Made by a program: the position numbers and the translations under genes. Shown here in pieces: positions 1 to 9,800 of a stretch of 64,000 nt of DNA. Position 1 is the stretch's first letter; the number at the start of each line of letters is the position of its first letter. The notes beneath the pieces were generated by a model. That model worked only from the letters and a program-made list of their open reading frames with translations. It was not told the origin of the DNA and made no database searches. The stretch is from Ohtaekwangia sp966211525 (GTDB lineage Bacteria; Bacteroidota; Bacteroidia; Cytophagales; Cyclobacteriaceae), in contig CBIHOZ010000003.1 of assembly GCA_966211525.1 (NCBI GenBank), positions 36,603 to 100,602 of the forward strand. Direction: 5' to 3'.

Positions 1-1
1 T

Positions 2-448
2 CACAGTAACAAACCGAAGAAGGATGTAGTGATCCGTAATCTTTTGAACGCCTTTATCGTTTGCAGTGCGCGTATGCGCAATACTAGTCTGCCGGTATTG
101 AATATGGATGCTATGCAGAACAGGCTCGTACAGCAATTCAAAGTATTGGTCGATACACATTTCCGTGATAAGTCACAGGTAGCGCAGTATGCCGACATGC
201 TATATATAACACCCGGACATTTAAATGATGTCATTAAAGAAACGGTGAATAAAACTGCCAAGCAGGTAATTGATGAAAAGCGTGTAACCGAAGCAAAACG
301 ATTATTATTCTGGGGTAACTATAGCTTGAAAGAAATTGCAAGTCATCTTAACTTTGAAGACGATGCATACTTCAATCGCTTCTTTAAAAAGCATACAGGC
401 CATACACCATCACTCTTTCAGCGGACAATCCGGGAAAAGTACAATTAA
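2..448 (+). CDS. AraC-family transcriptional regulator, C-terminal part (5' end outside window)
   Basis: The reading frame is open to the left edge of the window, so only the C-terminal part is visible. The last 100 residues form a two-helix-turn-helix AraC DNA-binding domain: one helix pair around SQVAQYADMLYITPGHLNDVI and the second around KEIASHLNFEDDAYFNRFFKKHTG, ending with the family's typical TP..FQ..R motif. An upstream ligand-sensing domain presumably lies outside the window. It sits in the same direction as the RND efflux operon that starts about 260 bases downstream, so it is a plausible local activator or repressor of that operon. That regulatory link is inference from position only. 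Confidence 0.9.
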   Translation, partial: HSNKPKKDVVIRNLLNAFIVCSARMRNTSLPVLNMDAMQNRLVQQFKVLVDTHFRDKSQVAQYADMLYITPGHLNDVIKETVNKTAKQVIDEKRVTEAKRLLFWGNYSLKEIASHLNFEDDAYFNRFFKKHTGHTPSLFQRTIREKYN

Positions 449-486
449 TACCGGGATATGGTAAGTTAATAAATCTGTGCTGAGGC

Positions 487-494
487 TAACTTTG
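487..494 (+). promoter_or_regulatory. Candidate Bacteroidota -7 promoter box upstream of the RND operon
   Basis: The octamer TAACTTTG fits the Bacteroidota housekeeping -7 consensus TAnnTTTG. It lies in the 258-base gap between the AraC gene and the efflux adaptor. No clear -33 TTTG is seen at the usual distance, so the assignment rests on the -7 box alone. It would leave a leader of about 200 nt before the adaptor ATG. Confidence 0.35.
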
Positions 495-706
495 TTTCAC
501 CAATCACGTTCAGAATGAACATATATAGTGAAAAAAGTAAAACCTTTTCTCACACTTCTTCGTGAAAGACTTCCTTCTGGTGCTGCAGGGGAAACTAATA
601 AATAGATTTAATGATGATTGTTTTGAAATGGCGAACGAGGGTTAGCTAAACCTTCATTCACCCAAACCTAAATTATTTTTTTACTGTGTATATAAATGAG
701 ATGTAT

Positions 707-1888
707 ATGAAAAGGTCAAGTCACAATTCTGTAACCAAAATGATGACGGTGCTCGGTAGCATCGGTCTCGTAGTCATATTAAATAGTTGTACAACGTCAT
801 CCGGTAACTCAGGTGGTATGCAAATGCCTACGCCAACATTACCGGTAATTTCTGTTAGCAACCAGGCGGCTACAACATTTCTTGAGTTCCCCTCTACTAT
901 AGAAGGTAAAGTAAATGTTGAGATCAGACCGCAGGTAAGCGGATACCTCGAGCGTATTTATGTAGACGAAGGCGCTTATGTGCGCGTAGGCCAACCGTTG
1001 TTTGGTATCAACGACCAGCCGTACCGCGAACAAAATGCCAATGCACATGCAGCGATGCTCGCAGCGCAGGCAAACGTGGAGAAAGCACAACTCGAAGTTG
1101 ATCGCCTTACACCGCTTGTGAAAAACAATGTAGTGTCTGAGATTCAGTTAAAGTCTGCTGAAGCAAGTCTTCAGACTGCCAAAGCAAATCTCGCGCAGGC
1201 AAAGGCACAAGCCGGTAACACACAGATCAGCCTCGGCTATACGGTAGTGAAAGCTCCCGTAAGCGGATATATAGGACATATACACCATCGCCTCGGAAGT
1301 CTGGTAGGCAGAGGTGAAGATCTTCCACTCACAGTATTGTCGGATGTAAATGAAGTATATGCATACTTCTCTATGAGCGAGATCGACTTCCTTCAATTCA
1401 AAGCGCGCACGCAGGGCAATACACTGGAAGAGAAGATCAAGAATCTTCCTGCCGTAGAATTGATGCTGGCAGACGGAAGCGCCTATACCGAAAAAGGTAA
1501 AGTAGAAACCGTAGAAGGTCAGTTCGATAAAACAACCGGTGCGATCAGTTTCCGTGCAACCTTCCCGAATGCAAAAGGATTGCTACGCTCCGGTAATACA
1601 GGTCGCGTACGTATACCAAGTGTACACGACAACGCGCTGGTAGTTCCGCAGGAAGCAACATTCGAACTGCAGGATAAAGTACTGGTGTTTGTGTTGGCAG
1701 ATAGTAACAAAGTAGTAAGTCGTCCCATACAGGTAGAAGGTCAAACCACCAACTATTACTTTGTGAAAGACGGTTTGAAAACAGGCGACAAGATCGTTTA
1801 CTCGGGTCTGAGCCGCTTGCGCGATGGTGCTGTGATCAACCCACAGCCATTGTCACTCGACAGTTTGCTGAAATCAAAGCCCCTTTAA
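707..1888 (+). CDS. RND efflux periplasmic adaptor (membrane fusion) lipoprotein
   Basis: This is the periplasmic adaptor of a tripartite RND pump; it links the inner-membrane transporter to the outer-membrane channel. The N-terminus has a lipobox (VVILNSC), so it should be anchored as a lipoprotein. A biotinyl-lipoyl half-motif follows (VRPQVSGYLERIYVDEGAYVRVGQ-type, about residues 60-90), then a coiled-coil hairpin rich in A/Q/K and the returning lipoyl half (VVKAPVSGYIGHIHHRLGSLV), then the beta-barrel. The frame extends upstream to a GTG at 686, but the ATG at 707 (MKRSSHNS) gives a proper lipoprotein signal and is preferred. It is the first gene of a three-gene operon with the pump (gap 83 bases) and the outer-membrane factor. 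Confidence 0.93.
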   Translation: MKRSSHNSVTKMMTVLGSIGLVVILNSCTTSSGNSGGMQMPTPTLPVISVSNQAATTFLEFPSTIEGKVNVEIRPQVSGYLERIYVDEGAYVRVGQPLFGINDQPYREQNANAHAAMLAAQANVEKAQLEVDRLTPLVKNNVVSEIQLKSAEASLQTAKANLAQAKAQAGNTQISLGYTVVKAPVSGYIGHIHHRLGSLVGRGEDLPLTVLSDVNEVYAYFSMSEIDFLQFKARTQGNTLEEKIKNLPAVELMLADGSAYTEKGKVETVEGQFDKTTGAISFRATFPNAKGLLRSGNTGRVRIPSVHDNALVVPQEATFELQDKVLVFVLADSNKVVSRPIQVEGQTTNYYFVKDGLKTGDKIVYSGLSRLRDGAVINPQPLSLDSLLKSKPL

Positions 1889-1971
1889 TTCCATCATTTA
1901 AAGAAGGCGTGAAGTAAATTTTTATACAAAGCCGGGTGGTATAAATCACCCGGTCACTAAAACTCTGTCTT

Positions 1972-4900
1972 ATGTTAAAAGTATTTATAGAGCGGCCGGT
2001 GCTGGCCACCGTTGTGTCGATCATCCTCGTGTTACTCGGAGGACTCTCGCTGATGAACCTGCCCGTAACACAATTCCCGGATATAGCTCCGCCCAGTATA
2101 CAGGTGGCAGCGGTATATCCCGGTGCTAACGCTGAAGTGGTAGCGCGTTCAGTAGCCACTCCGATAGAAGAGGCTGTGAACGGTGTGGAGAACATGACGT
2201 ATATGACGTCTACCTCCAACAACGATGGTTCCATGATCCTTACAGTATATTTCAAGCTGGGCACGGATCCTGATCTCGCTGCGGTAAACGTTCAGAATCG
2301 CGTATCAAAAGCTACAAGCTTGCTGCCGGCTGAAGTTGTACAGGCCGGTATATCTACGCAGAAGCAGCAGAACAGTATGATCATGGTGACGAACCTGGTG
2401 AGTGATGAGAAAATGTACGATGAGACATTCCTTCAGAACTATGCCAAGATCAATATTATACCAGAAATACAACGTGTACCCGGTGTAGGACAAGCCATGG
2501 TATTCGGTTCGAAAGATTACTCGATGCGTATCTGGCTGAAGCCCGATCGTCTTACTTCGTATGGATTGTCGGTGCAGGAAGTACTCAATGCTATACGCGA
2601 ACAAAACGTGGAAGCTGCTCCCGGACGTTTCGGTGAAAACAGCCGTGAATCATTCGAGTATGTTATCAAGTATAAAGGTAAACTCAATGAAGGCAAGCAA
2701 TACGAAGACATCATTCTGCGCGCTGACGCTGATGGTTCTGTACTTCGACTGAAAGATGTAGCCAAGGTTGAACTGGGTTCCTATACCTATAACCAGAACA
2801 CAACCGTTAACGGTAAATTCGGTATCGGTATAGCGATCTTCCAGACTGCCGGCTCGAACGCAAATGATATTCAGACATCCATCAACGAACTGATGGAGAA
2901 AGCAAAGTTAAATTTTCCACAAGGCGTATCGTACTTTAATATATATAGTACAAAAGAATACCTCGATGAATCGATCGACCAGGTAATTGAAACACTGCTG
3001 GAAGCATTCGTACTTGTATTTATAGTTGTATTTATATTCCTGCAGGATTTCCGTTCAACACTGATCCCTGCTATAGCGGTGCCGGTAGCGATCATCGGTA
3101 CATTCTTCTTCATGCAGTTGTTTGGTTTTACCATCAACCTGTTAACATTGTTTGCCCTGGTACTTGCCATTGGTATTGTGGTGGATGATGCGATTGTGGT
3201 AGTGGAAGCGGTGCACTCGAAGATGCAGCTTACAAAGTTGAGTCCGAAGAAAGCGACCGTTCAATCCATGAGTGAAATTTCAGGAGCGATCGTGTCAATT
3301 ACTTTGGTGATGTCGGCCGTGTTTATACCCGTAGGTTTTATGCAAGGTCCGGCCGGTGTATTTTACAGACAGTTTGCCTTTACACTGGCGATCGCGATTG
3401 TGATCTCAGCTGTAAACGCGTTAACGTTAAGTCCTGCACTTTGCGCGCTCTTCTTAAAATCAGAACATCACGATGATGAACATGCACATGCTAATGATAA
3501 GTGGAGCACACGTTTCTTCCGTTCATTCAATGTAGGCTTCAATGCCATGACGGAAAAATACCTGCGTAGTGTAAACTTCCTGGTGAAACATAAGTGGATC
3601 ACGGTCGGAGGATTGGCTATAGTTACTGCTGCAACGGTATGGATGCTGCGTACAACACCTACAGGATTTATACCAAATGAAGACCAGAGCTTCTTTGTAT
3701 ACTCCATCACACTACCTCCGGGTTCATCACTGCAACGCACACGCGAAGTGGTGAATAAAGTGGAGAACATGATGTCGGAGCTGGAAGCGACCAATCATTA
3801 CCTCAGCGTATCCGGCTTGAATATCATTACATCATCCATCAGCTCGAACTATGCGGTGGGATTTGTAAAGATGAAACCACACGATGAACGCGGACAAGTA
3901 AAAGATATAAATGCCATCATGGGTATGGTACAAGGCAAGCTGTCAACGATCAGCGAAGCCGATATATTTACCTTTACCATGCCGACTGTACCAGGTTTCA
4001 GTAACATGGCAGGTTTTGAATTTATACTTCAGGATCGCACCGGAGGTTCTCTCAATAAACTGAATGAGACAACACAAGGTTTGATCGGAGCATTGATGCA
4101 ACGTCCGGAGATTGCCTATGCATTCACGACATTCAACACTGCGAACCCGCAGTATATGTTGAATGTGGATGAGAAGAAAGCAAAACAACTCGGTGTATCG
4201 GTGAGCGATGTATTAACAACACTCCAGGTATACTACGGAAGTACATTTGCATCTGACTTCAACCGCTTTGGTAAATTCTACAGAGTAATTATGCAGGCAG
4301 AAGCGCCTTTCCGCGATGATCCGAATTCATTGAAAGGTATGTTTGTGAAAAACTCATACGGAGAGATGGTGCCGCTGAGTACACTGGTACAACTTGAAAG
4401 AGTGTATGGACCTGAGACCGTAACGCGTAACAACTTGTTTACAGCCGTTACTATCAACGGTGTGCCGAAACCAGGCTATAGCTCCGGTGACGCGATCAAA
4501 GCAGTAGAAGAAGTAACTGCACAATATTTACCACGTGGCTATAGCTACGAGTGGACCGGTATGACCAAAGAAGAAATTGCTTCGGGTGGTCAGGCAGGTT
4601 TTATCTTTGCCTTGTGTCTCATCTTCGTATACTTCCTGCTCGCAGCGCAGTATGAAAGCTATATATTACCGCTGTCGGTTATACTTTCCATACCGCTGGG
4701 TATATTCGGAGTATTTCTCTTTATAAACCTGTTTGGTATCGATAATAATATATATGTACAGGTAGGGTTGATCATGCTCATAGGCTTGCTCGCGAAGAAC
4801 GCCATTCTGATCGTAGAGTATGCGGTACAAAGACGAAGAAGCGGAATGGACTTGCTGGCATCTGCTATAGAAGCATCCAAGCTTCGTCTGCGCCCGATTC

Positions 4901-5121
4901 TGATGACGTCATTCGCCTTTATCGTTGGTTTGTTACCACTGATGCGTGCCAATGGTGCATCCGCATTGGGTAACCGCTCGATCAGTACAGGTGCTGCCGG
5001 TGGTATGTTAACGGGTGTATTGCTGGGTATATTTGTTATACCGGTACTCTACATCATCTTCCAATACCTGCAGGAAAAGGTGAGCGGTCCAAAGACAGAA
5101 GAAGATACCATCACCGAATAA
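1972..5121 (+). CDS. RND family HAE1-type multidrug efflux pump, inner-membrane subunit (AcrB-like)
   Basis: At 1049 residues this matches the usual length of the HAE1/AcrB transporters that export hydrophobic compounds using the proton gradient. The first transmembrane helix follows FIERPVLATVV. The adjacent aspartates of the proton relay are in GIVVDDAIVVVEAV (about D405 and D406). The matching lysine in TM10 is in LIGLLAKNAILIVEYA (about K942). Two large periplasmic loops separate TM1/TM2 and TM7/TM8, and the last helices end near residue 1035. A His/Asp-rich cytoplasmic stretch (EHHDDEHAHAND) lies near residue 505. It is the middle gene of the adaptor-pump-channel operon; the substrate cannot be read from sequence. 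Confidence 0.96.
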   Translation: MLKVFIERPVLATVVSIILVLLGGLSLMNLPVTQFPDIAPPSIQVAAVYPGANAEVVARSVATPIEEAVNGVENMTYMTSTSNNDGSMILTVYFKLGTDPDLAAVNVQNRVSKATSLLPAEVVQAGISTQKQQNSMIMVTNLVSDEKMYDETFLQNYAKINIIPEIQRVPGVGQAMVFGSKDYSMRIWLKPDRLTSYGLSVQEVLNAIREQNVEAAPGRFGENSRESFEYVIKYKGKLNEGKQYEDIILRADADGSVLRLKDVAKVELGSYTYNQNTTVNGKFGIGIAIFQTAGSNANDIQTSINELMEKAKLNFPQGVSYFNIYSTKEYLDESIDQVIETLLEAFVLVFIVVFIFLQDFRSTLIPAIAVPVAIIGTFFFMQLFGFTINLLTLFALVLAIGIVVDDAIVVVEAVHSKMQLTKLSPKKATVQSMSEISGAIVSITLVMSAVFIPVGFMQGPAGVFYRQFAFTLAIAIVISAVNALTLSPALCALFLKSEHHDDEHAHANDKWSTRFFRSFNVGFNAMTEKYLRSVNFLVKHKWITVGGLAIVTAATVWMLRTTPTGFIPNEDQSFFVYSITLPPGSSLQRTREVVNKVENMMSELEATNHYLSVSGLNIITSSISSNYAVGFVKMKPHDERGQVKDINAIMGMVQGKLSTISEADIFTFTMPTVPGFSNMAGFEFILQDRTGGSLNKLNETTQGLIGALMQRPEIAYAFTTFNTANPQYMLNVDEKKAKQLGVSVSDVLTTLQVYYGSTFASDFNRFGKFYRVIMQAEAPFRDDPNSLKGMFVKNSYGEMVPLSTLVQLERVYGPETVTRNNLFTAVTINGVPKPGYSSGDAIKAVEEVTAQYLPRGYSYEWTGMTKEEIASGGQAGFIFALCLIFVYFLLAAQYESYILPLSVILSIPLGIFGVFLFINLFGIDNNIYVQVGLIMLIGLLAKNAILIVEYAVQRRRSGMDLLASAIEASKLRLRPILMTSFAFIVGLLPLMRANGASALGNRSISTGAAGGMLTGVLLGIFVIPVLYIIFQYLQEKVSGPKTEEDTITE

Positions 5122-5149
5122 TCGTAACAGTTTTAATTATAAAAGAATC

Positions 5150-6574
5150 ATGCATAGTAACCGATTTATATATAGTGGTATAGGTGTTGTGCTGTTTGCC
5201 GTTATCCTGGCAGGATGTTCTGTAGGAAAAAATTACAAGCGTCCCGATCTCAAAGCGCCACAACAGTTCGGCACAACGGCACCGGTAGGCGACAGCAGTG
5301 TTGCTACCAAATCGTGGAAGGAATTCTTTACCGACACTACACTCGTACGACTCATCGATAAAGCGATTGCCGGTAATTATGATCTGCAACTGGCGATTCA
5401 ACGTATATCGATCTCGCAGTCATACGCAAAACAGGCAAGAGCAGCGTGGCTGCCTGCGTGGAGTGCGCAGGCTTCAGCTTCCACCAGCAATCCTTCCGAG
5501 AACAGTTTGAATGGTATAAGCCTCAGTAACTTTCTTGGAACAAATCACATCGAGGATTTTACATTGAGTACAAGTATATCCTGGGAGATTGATGTGTGGG
5601 GTAAAATACGAAGACAGAAACAGGCCGCACTCGCAGACTATCTGCAGTCGTTCGAAGCGGGCCGTGCGGTGCAAACACAGCTTGTAGCACAAGTTGCCAA
5701 TGCATACTATAACCTGTTGATGATGGATGCACAGCTCGCCATCGCGAAGCGAAATGTACTGCTGAGCGACAGCATTGTGCAGATGATACAGTTGCAGAAA
5801 ACAGCAGGTGAAGTAACGGAGCTTGCCGTGCAGCAAGCGAAAGCGCAGCAACAGAACGCAGCGTTGCTGGTACCTCAGTTCGAGCAAGCCATCACACTGC
5901 AGGAAAACGGACTCCGGTTGTTGTTAGGTGATTGGCCTGGAGCTGTGAGCCGTACCGTTGAATTGAGTAATGTAGTAGTAACTGATACTATACTTGCTAC
6001 TGGTGTACCGATCGATCTCTTGAGTCATCGTCCGGATGTAAGGGCGAGCGAGAAGGCACTTGTGGCTGCGAATGCACGCGTAGGAGTAGCGCAAGGTAAT
6101 ATGTATCCTTCCTTGAACCTTACTGCAACGGGTGGGCTAAACGCATACGAAGCCAGCAACTGGTTTTCTATGCCGGCATCATTATTCAGTACGGTAGCAG
6201 GAAGTTTAACGCAACCTATATTTCAGAGACGTATACTGCGCACGCAACTCGAAGTAGCGAAGGCAGAACGTGAACAACGTGTTATCGAATTCAGACAATC
6301 TGTAACAGGTGCGGTACACGAAGTTACCAATGCGCTTGTAAAACTTGATAAACTGAAAACACAGCAGGATGTAGCGACCGCGCGCGCAGAGACATTGCAG
6401 CAGGCGGTACAGAATGCCCGACTTTTATTCAGAAGTGGTATGGCTAATTACCTCGAGGTAATTACGGCACAGAGTAACGCACTGCAGGCTGAACTCACAA
6501 AGGCAGATGTAACTCGCCAGCAGCTTAGTGCACGGGTGGAGTTGTATCAGTCGTTGGGAGGAGGTTGGCAGTAA
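5150..6574 (+). CDS. RND efflux outer-membrane factor, NodT/OprM-type lipoprotein
   Basis: This is the outer-membrane channel of the efflux system. It begins with a lipoprotein signal ending in VILAGCS and continues with the NodT-family start VGKNYKRPDLKAP. Two repeats of the TolC fold are visible, each containing long amphipathic helices; the second contains PIDLLSHRPDVRASEKAL, a hallmark of the family, and the C-terminal half has the NYLEVITAQSNALQAEL motif. Length 474 residues is normal. The gene starts 28 bases after the pump and is followed by a strong terminator, which closes the operon. Confidence 0.95.
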   Translation: MHSNRFIYSGIGVVLFAVILAGCSVGKNYKRPDLKAPQQFGTTAPVGDSSVATKSWKEFFTDTTLVRLIDKAIAGNYDLQLAIQRISISQSYAKQARAAWLPAWSAQASASTSNPSENSLNGISLSNFLGTNHIEDFTLSTSISWEIDVWGKIRRQKQAALADYLQSFEAGRAVQTQLVAQVANAYYNLLMMDAQLAIAKRNVLLSDSIVQMIQLQKTAGEVTELAVQQAKAQQQNAALLVPQFEQAITLQENGLRLLLGDWPGAVSRTVELSNVVVTDTILATGVPIDLLSHRPDVRASEKALVAANARVGVAQGNMYPSLNLTATGGLNAYEASNWFSMPASLFSTVAGSLTQPIFQRRILRTQLEVAKAEREQRVIEFRQSVTGAVHEVTNALVKLDKLKTQQDVATARAETLQQAVQNARLLFRSGMANYLEVITAQSNALQAELTKADVTRQQLSARVELYQSLGGGWQ

Positions 6575-6596
6575 GCTATATTTTTTAACAGGAAAG

Positions 6597-6629
6597 AAGA
6601 GGCGGTCAGTAGTGATCGCCTCTTTTTTT
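6597..6629 (+). terminator. Rho-independent terminator of the RND operon
   Basis: The stem AAGAGGCGGTCA pairs with TGATCGCCTCTT across a GTAG loop, with one G-T pair, followed by a run of seven T. It begins about 20 bases after the stop of the outer-membrane factor gene. Confidence 0.85.
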
Positions 6630-6631
6630 GT

Positions 6632-6732
6632 AACCAGTCGGGAGACTGGTTGCAATGTTGGCACAAGTTTTCAGACTTGCGCCAGTTTTTATCGCGGAAA
6701 CCCGCAGGATGGTCTACACATACACCATCCTG
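6632..6732. repeat. Three consecutive hairpins (REP-like palindromic cluster)
   Basis: Three separate inverted repeats follow each other in 100 bases. AACCAGTC/GACTGGTT spans 6632-6651 with a 4-base loop. GGCaCAAGT/ACTTGcGCC spans 6660-6683. CAGGATGGT/ACCATCCTG spans 6705-6732. They lie between the operon terminator and sprA, and no coding sequence explains them. The arrangement resembles bacterial REP/BIME palindromes, but no second copy is present in this window, so family membership is inference. Confidence 0.5.
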
Positions 6733-6826
6733 TAGATGATTATACCTCACCATGGCGTTACTTTCCTTGCCGCGCACTTTACCATCGCGGTACTAAGAGC
6801 TCTTGGTATAACACGGTATAAATATA

Positions 6827-9800
6827 TTGACATCCTCAAGCCGTTTACGACTAAACCTTCTCCCTATAGCAGTGTATGGCATGCTCTCGCTATCGCTTCT
6901 TTTTTGTACAACGGTAACGCTATTCGCGCAGCAAACAAAAGATTCAACACGCTATCAATCCCACACAAAACCAACGTATCAGGTTGGTGACCGGTATGGC
7001 GATCCGTTTGCCAATCCGGAGACCCATACTCCTATGCAACTTAAAGACCCGGTGAAGGTGGATATAGCGATGGATACTTCCGGTACATATACCATTCGGG
7101 AAACGATCGGTAAGCTGTCCTATAGACCTGCTTCATCTATGACGCTCGAAGAGTATAAACAATACCAGGAGCGCGAGTTGTTGAAAAGCTACTGGAAGAA
7201 TCGGTCACGTGCTGCCGATGGCGAAAGTGAAGTAAGCGGACGAAGTATCAATCCCAGGATATATATCAGTCCTGTGCTTGATCGCATTTTTGGCGGAAGC
7301 TATATTGAACTGGTACCGCGTGGATTTGTTACACTCGATTTTGGTGCCTCGTTCCAGCGACTTAATAATCCGGCGATTCCTATTCGTCAGCAACGTTCAG
7401 GTGGTTTTGTATTTGATCAGCAGATCAACATGAGCGTGGTTGGAAAAATAGGAGAGAAACTTCAGGTGACTGCCAACTTCGATAATAATAATTCATTCGA
7501 CTTTCAGAACAACATGAAGGTAGAGTATACCGGTTTTAAAGAAGATATACTTCAGAAACTGGAAATCGGAAATGTAAGTCTGCCTTTAAACAATACGTTG
7601 ATACAGGGAGCACAAAATCTGTTTGGTGTAAAAGCGCAGCTGCAGTTCGGTAAATTAAAAGCAACCGTAATTGCTTCCACGCAACGTGGTAAAGCATCTT
7701 CAGTTAATGTAGACGGAAACAGCAACGGACAAAACCGACCCTTTGAAATCATAGCGTCCAACTATGACGAGAACCGCCATTTTTTTCTCGGACATTTCTT
7801 TCGGGAAAATTATACCCGGTGGATCTCCAACACACCACAGGTAATTTCAGGTGTAAATATAACCCGCGTGGAAGTATATGTGCTGAACCGGAAGAGCGAT
7901 ACACAAACCCTTCGAAATGTTGTAGGACTGATGGATCTCGGTGAAGGAAGAACCATATATAATGCAGCAATAACGTCCAACGGCATGGCTATACCTGCAT
8001 CCAACGGGGCTAACAATTTATTTGCTTTTGCAACTGCACAGAACCGCGCTGCCGATGGTATCAACAGTACGCTGGAGAGTTTTTTTGAAGAGGATAATAA
8101 CAACGGAACTGACTTTGAAAAGATAACCGGTGCGCGTAAACTGGCATCTACGGAATATACCTATCATTCCCAGTTGGGTTATCTTACACTCAGTACAAAA
8201 TTACAAAACGATGAAGCGCTCGCGGTAGCGTATGAATATACCTATAACGGGAAATCTTATAAAGTTGGAGAACTCTCCGAAGACTACTCAGGCCTTGCCG
8301 ATGAAGATGTGATCTTTCTGAAGTTGCTCCGTCCGCGTAAAATTGCCATTCACGATTCAGACGGTAAAACTTTACCCACGTGGGAGCTCATGATGAAGAA
8401 TATATATAGTCTCGGAGCAACACAATTATCACAGAATGGTTTTCAGTTGCGCATAATTTATCGCGATGATGCGACTGGCATTGATAACCCGCAGTTGCAG
8501 GCCGGTACAACGGTGCGCACGCGACAGCTTATAGAAATTTTTGGTCTCGATAAACTCAACACGCTTAACGATCGTCAACGCGATGGTAACTTTGATTTCG
8601 TAGAAGGCGTTACAATAAACTCCGCTTCGGGCTTAATTATATTCCCATACCTGAAACCCTTTCGCGAGGCATTGCGCGATGCCTTTGAAGACGAGCCTTC
8701 AGAGAATGCACTCATCTCCAAGTATGCATACGATACGCTTTACGGTACAACACGTTCGGATGCTGCACTCTTTGCTTCCAAGAATAAATTTTATTTAACG
8801 GGCGAGTATACCGCCAGTTCTTCCAACGAAATTGTTATACCCGGTTTTGGCGTGGCACAAGGTTCTGTGAAAGTATATGCCGGTGGAATTTTGTTAACCG
8901 AAGGAATGGACTATGTTGTAGACTATACTTTTGGTAAAGTAACAATCCTCAATGAATCCATCATGAATTCCGGAAAGGACATTGAAGTGCAGTACGAACA
9001 GTCTGATGCGTTCTCGTTTCAGAGTAAAAGTCTGCTCGGTACACGCTTAGACTATAAACTTAATGATGATGTGAATTTTGGTTCTACACTTTTATACTAC
9101 AATGAGCGGCCGGTGGTAAGTCGTAATACTGTAGGCACTGAGCCTGCCCGCAATGTTCAGTATGGTCTTGATTTCAATATCAACAAGGAGAGTCGTATGC
9201 TGACGAAGTTGGTGGATGCATTGCCCCTGATCCAGACGAAGGAAAAATCATCGGTGAGTTTTACAGGAGAATTCGCACAGCTCATTCCGGGAACCTCTAA
9301 TGTTATTGATGGTGAAGGTACAGGGTATATAGATGATTTTGAAAATACAACAACACCGTATTCATTGATGAGTCCTGCAGGATGGAAACTCTCCAGCGTA
9401 CCGAAGACAGACGATCATCATTTTGATCCCAGCGCAGGTGCTACAGATGATGTAACGGCCGGCTATAAACGGGCCAAGATAGCGTGGTATACCATCGATA
9501 ATCAATTGCAACGCGATGGTGGTTCACTAAAGCCCGATAACATTACGGACATTGATCTGAATAATCACTATGTGCGTATGGTCGGGCCAACGGAAATATT
9601 TCCGTACAAACAATTGACGCAAGGTATATATTACGAACAGATATTCGATATAGCATACTTCCCGAATGAACGTGGTCCCTATAACTATAATCCATCGCTT
9701 GATAACAATGGCATGCTCACCAATCCGCAAAGCAGTTGGGGCGCTATAACGAAAGCGGTTACTTCTGAAACAGATTTTGATAAAGCTAATATAGAATATA

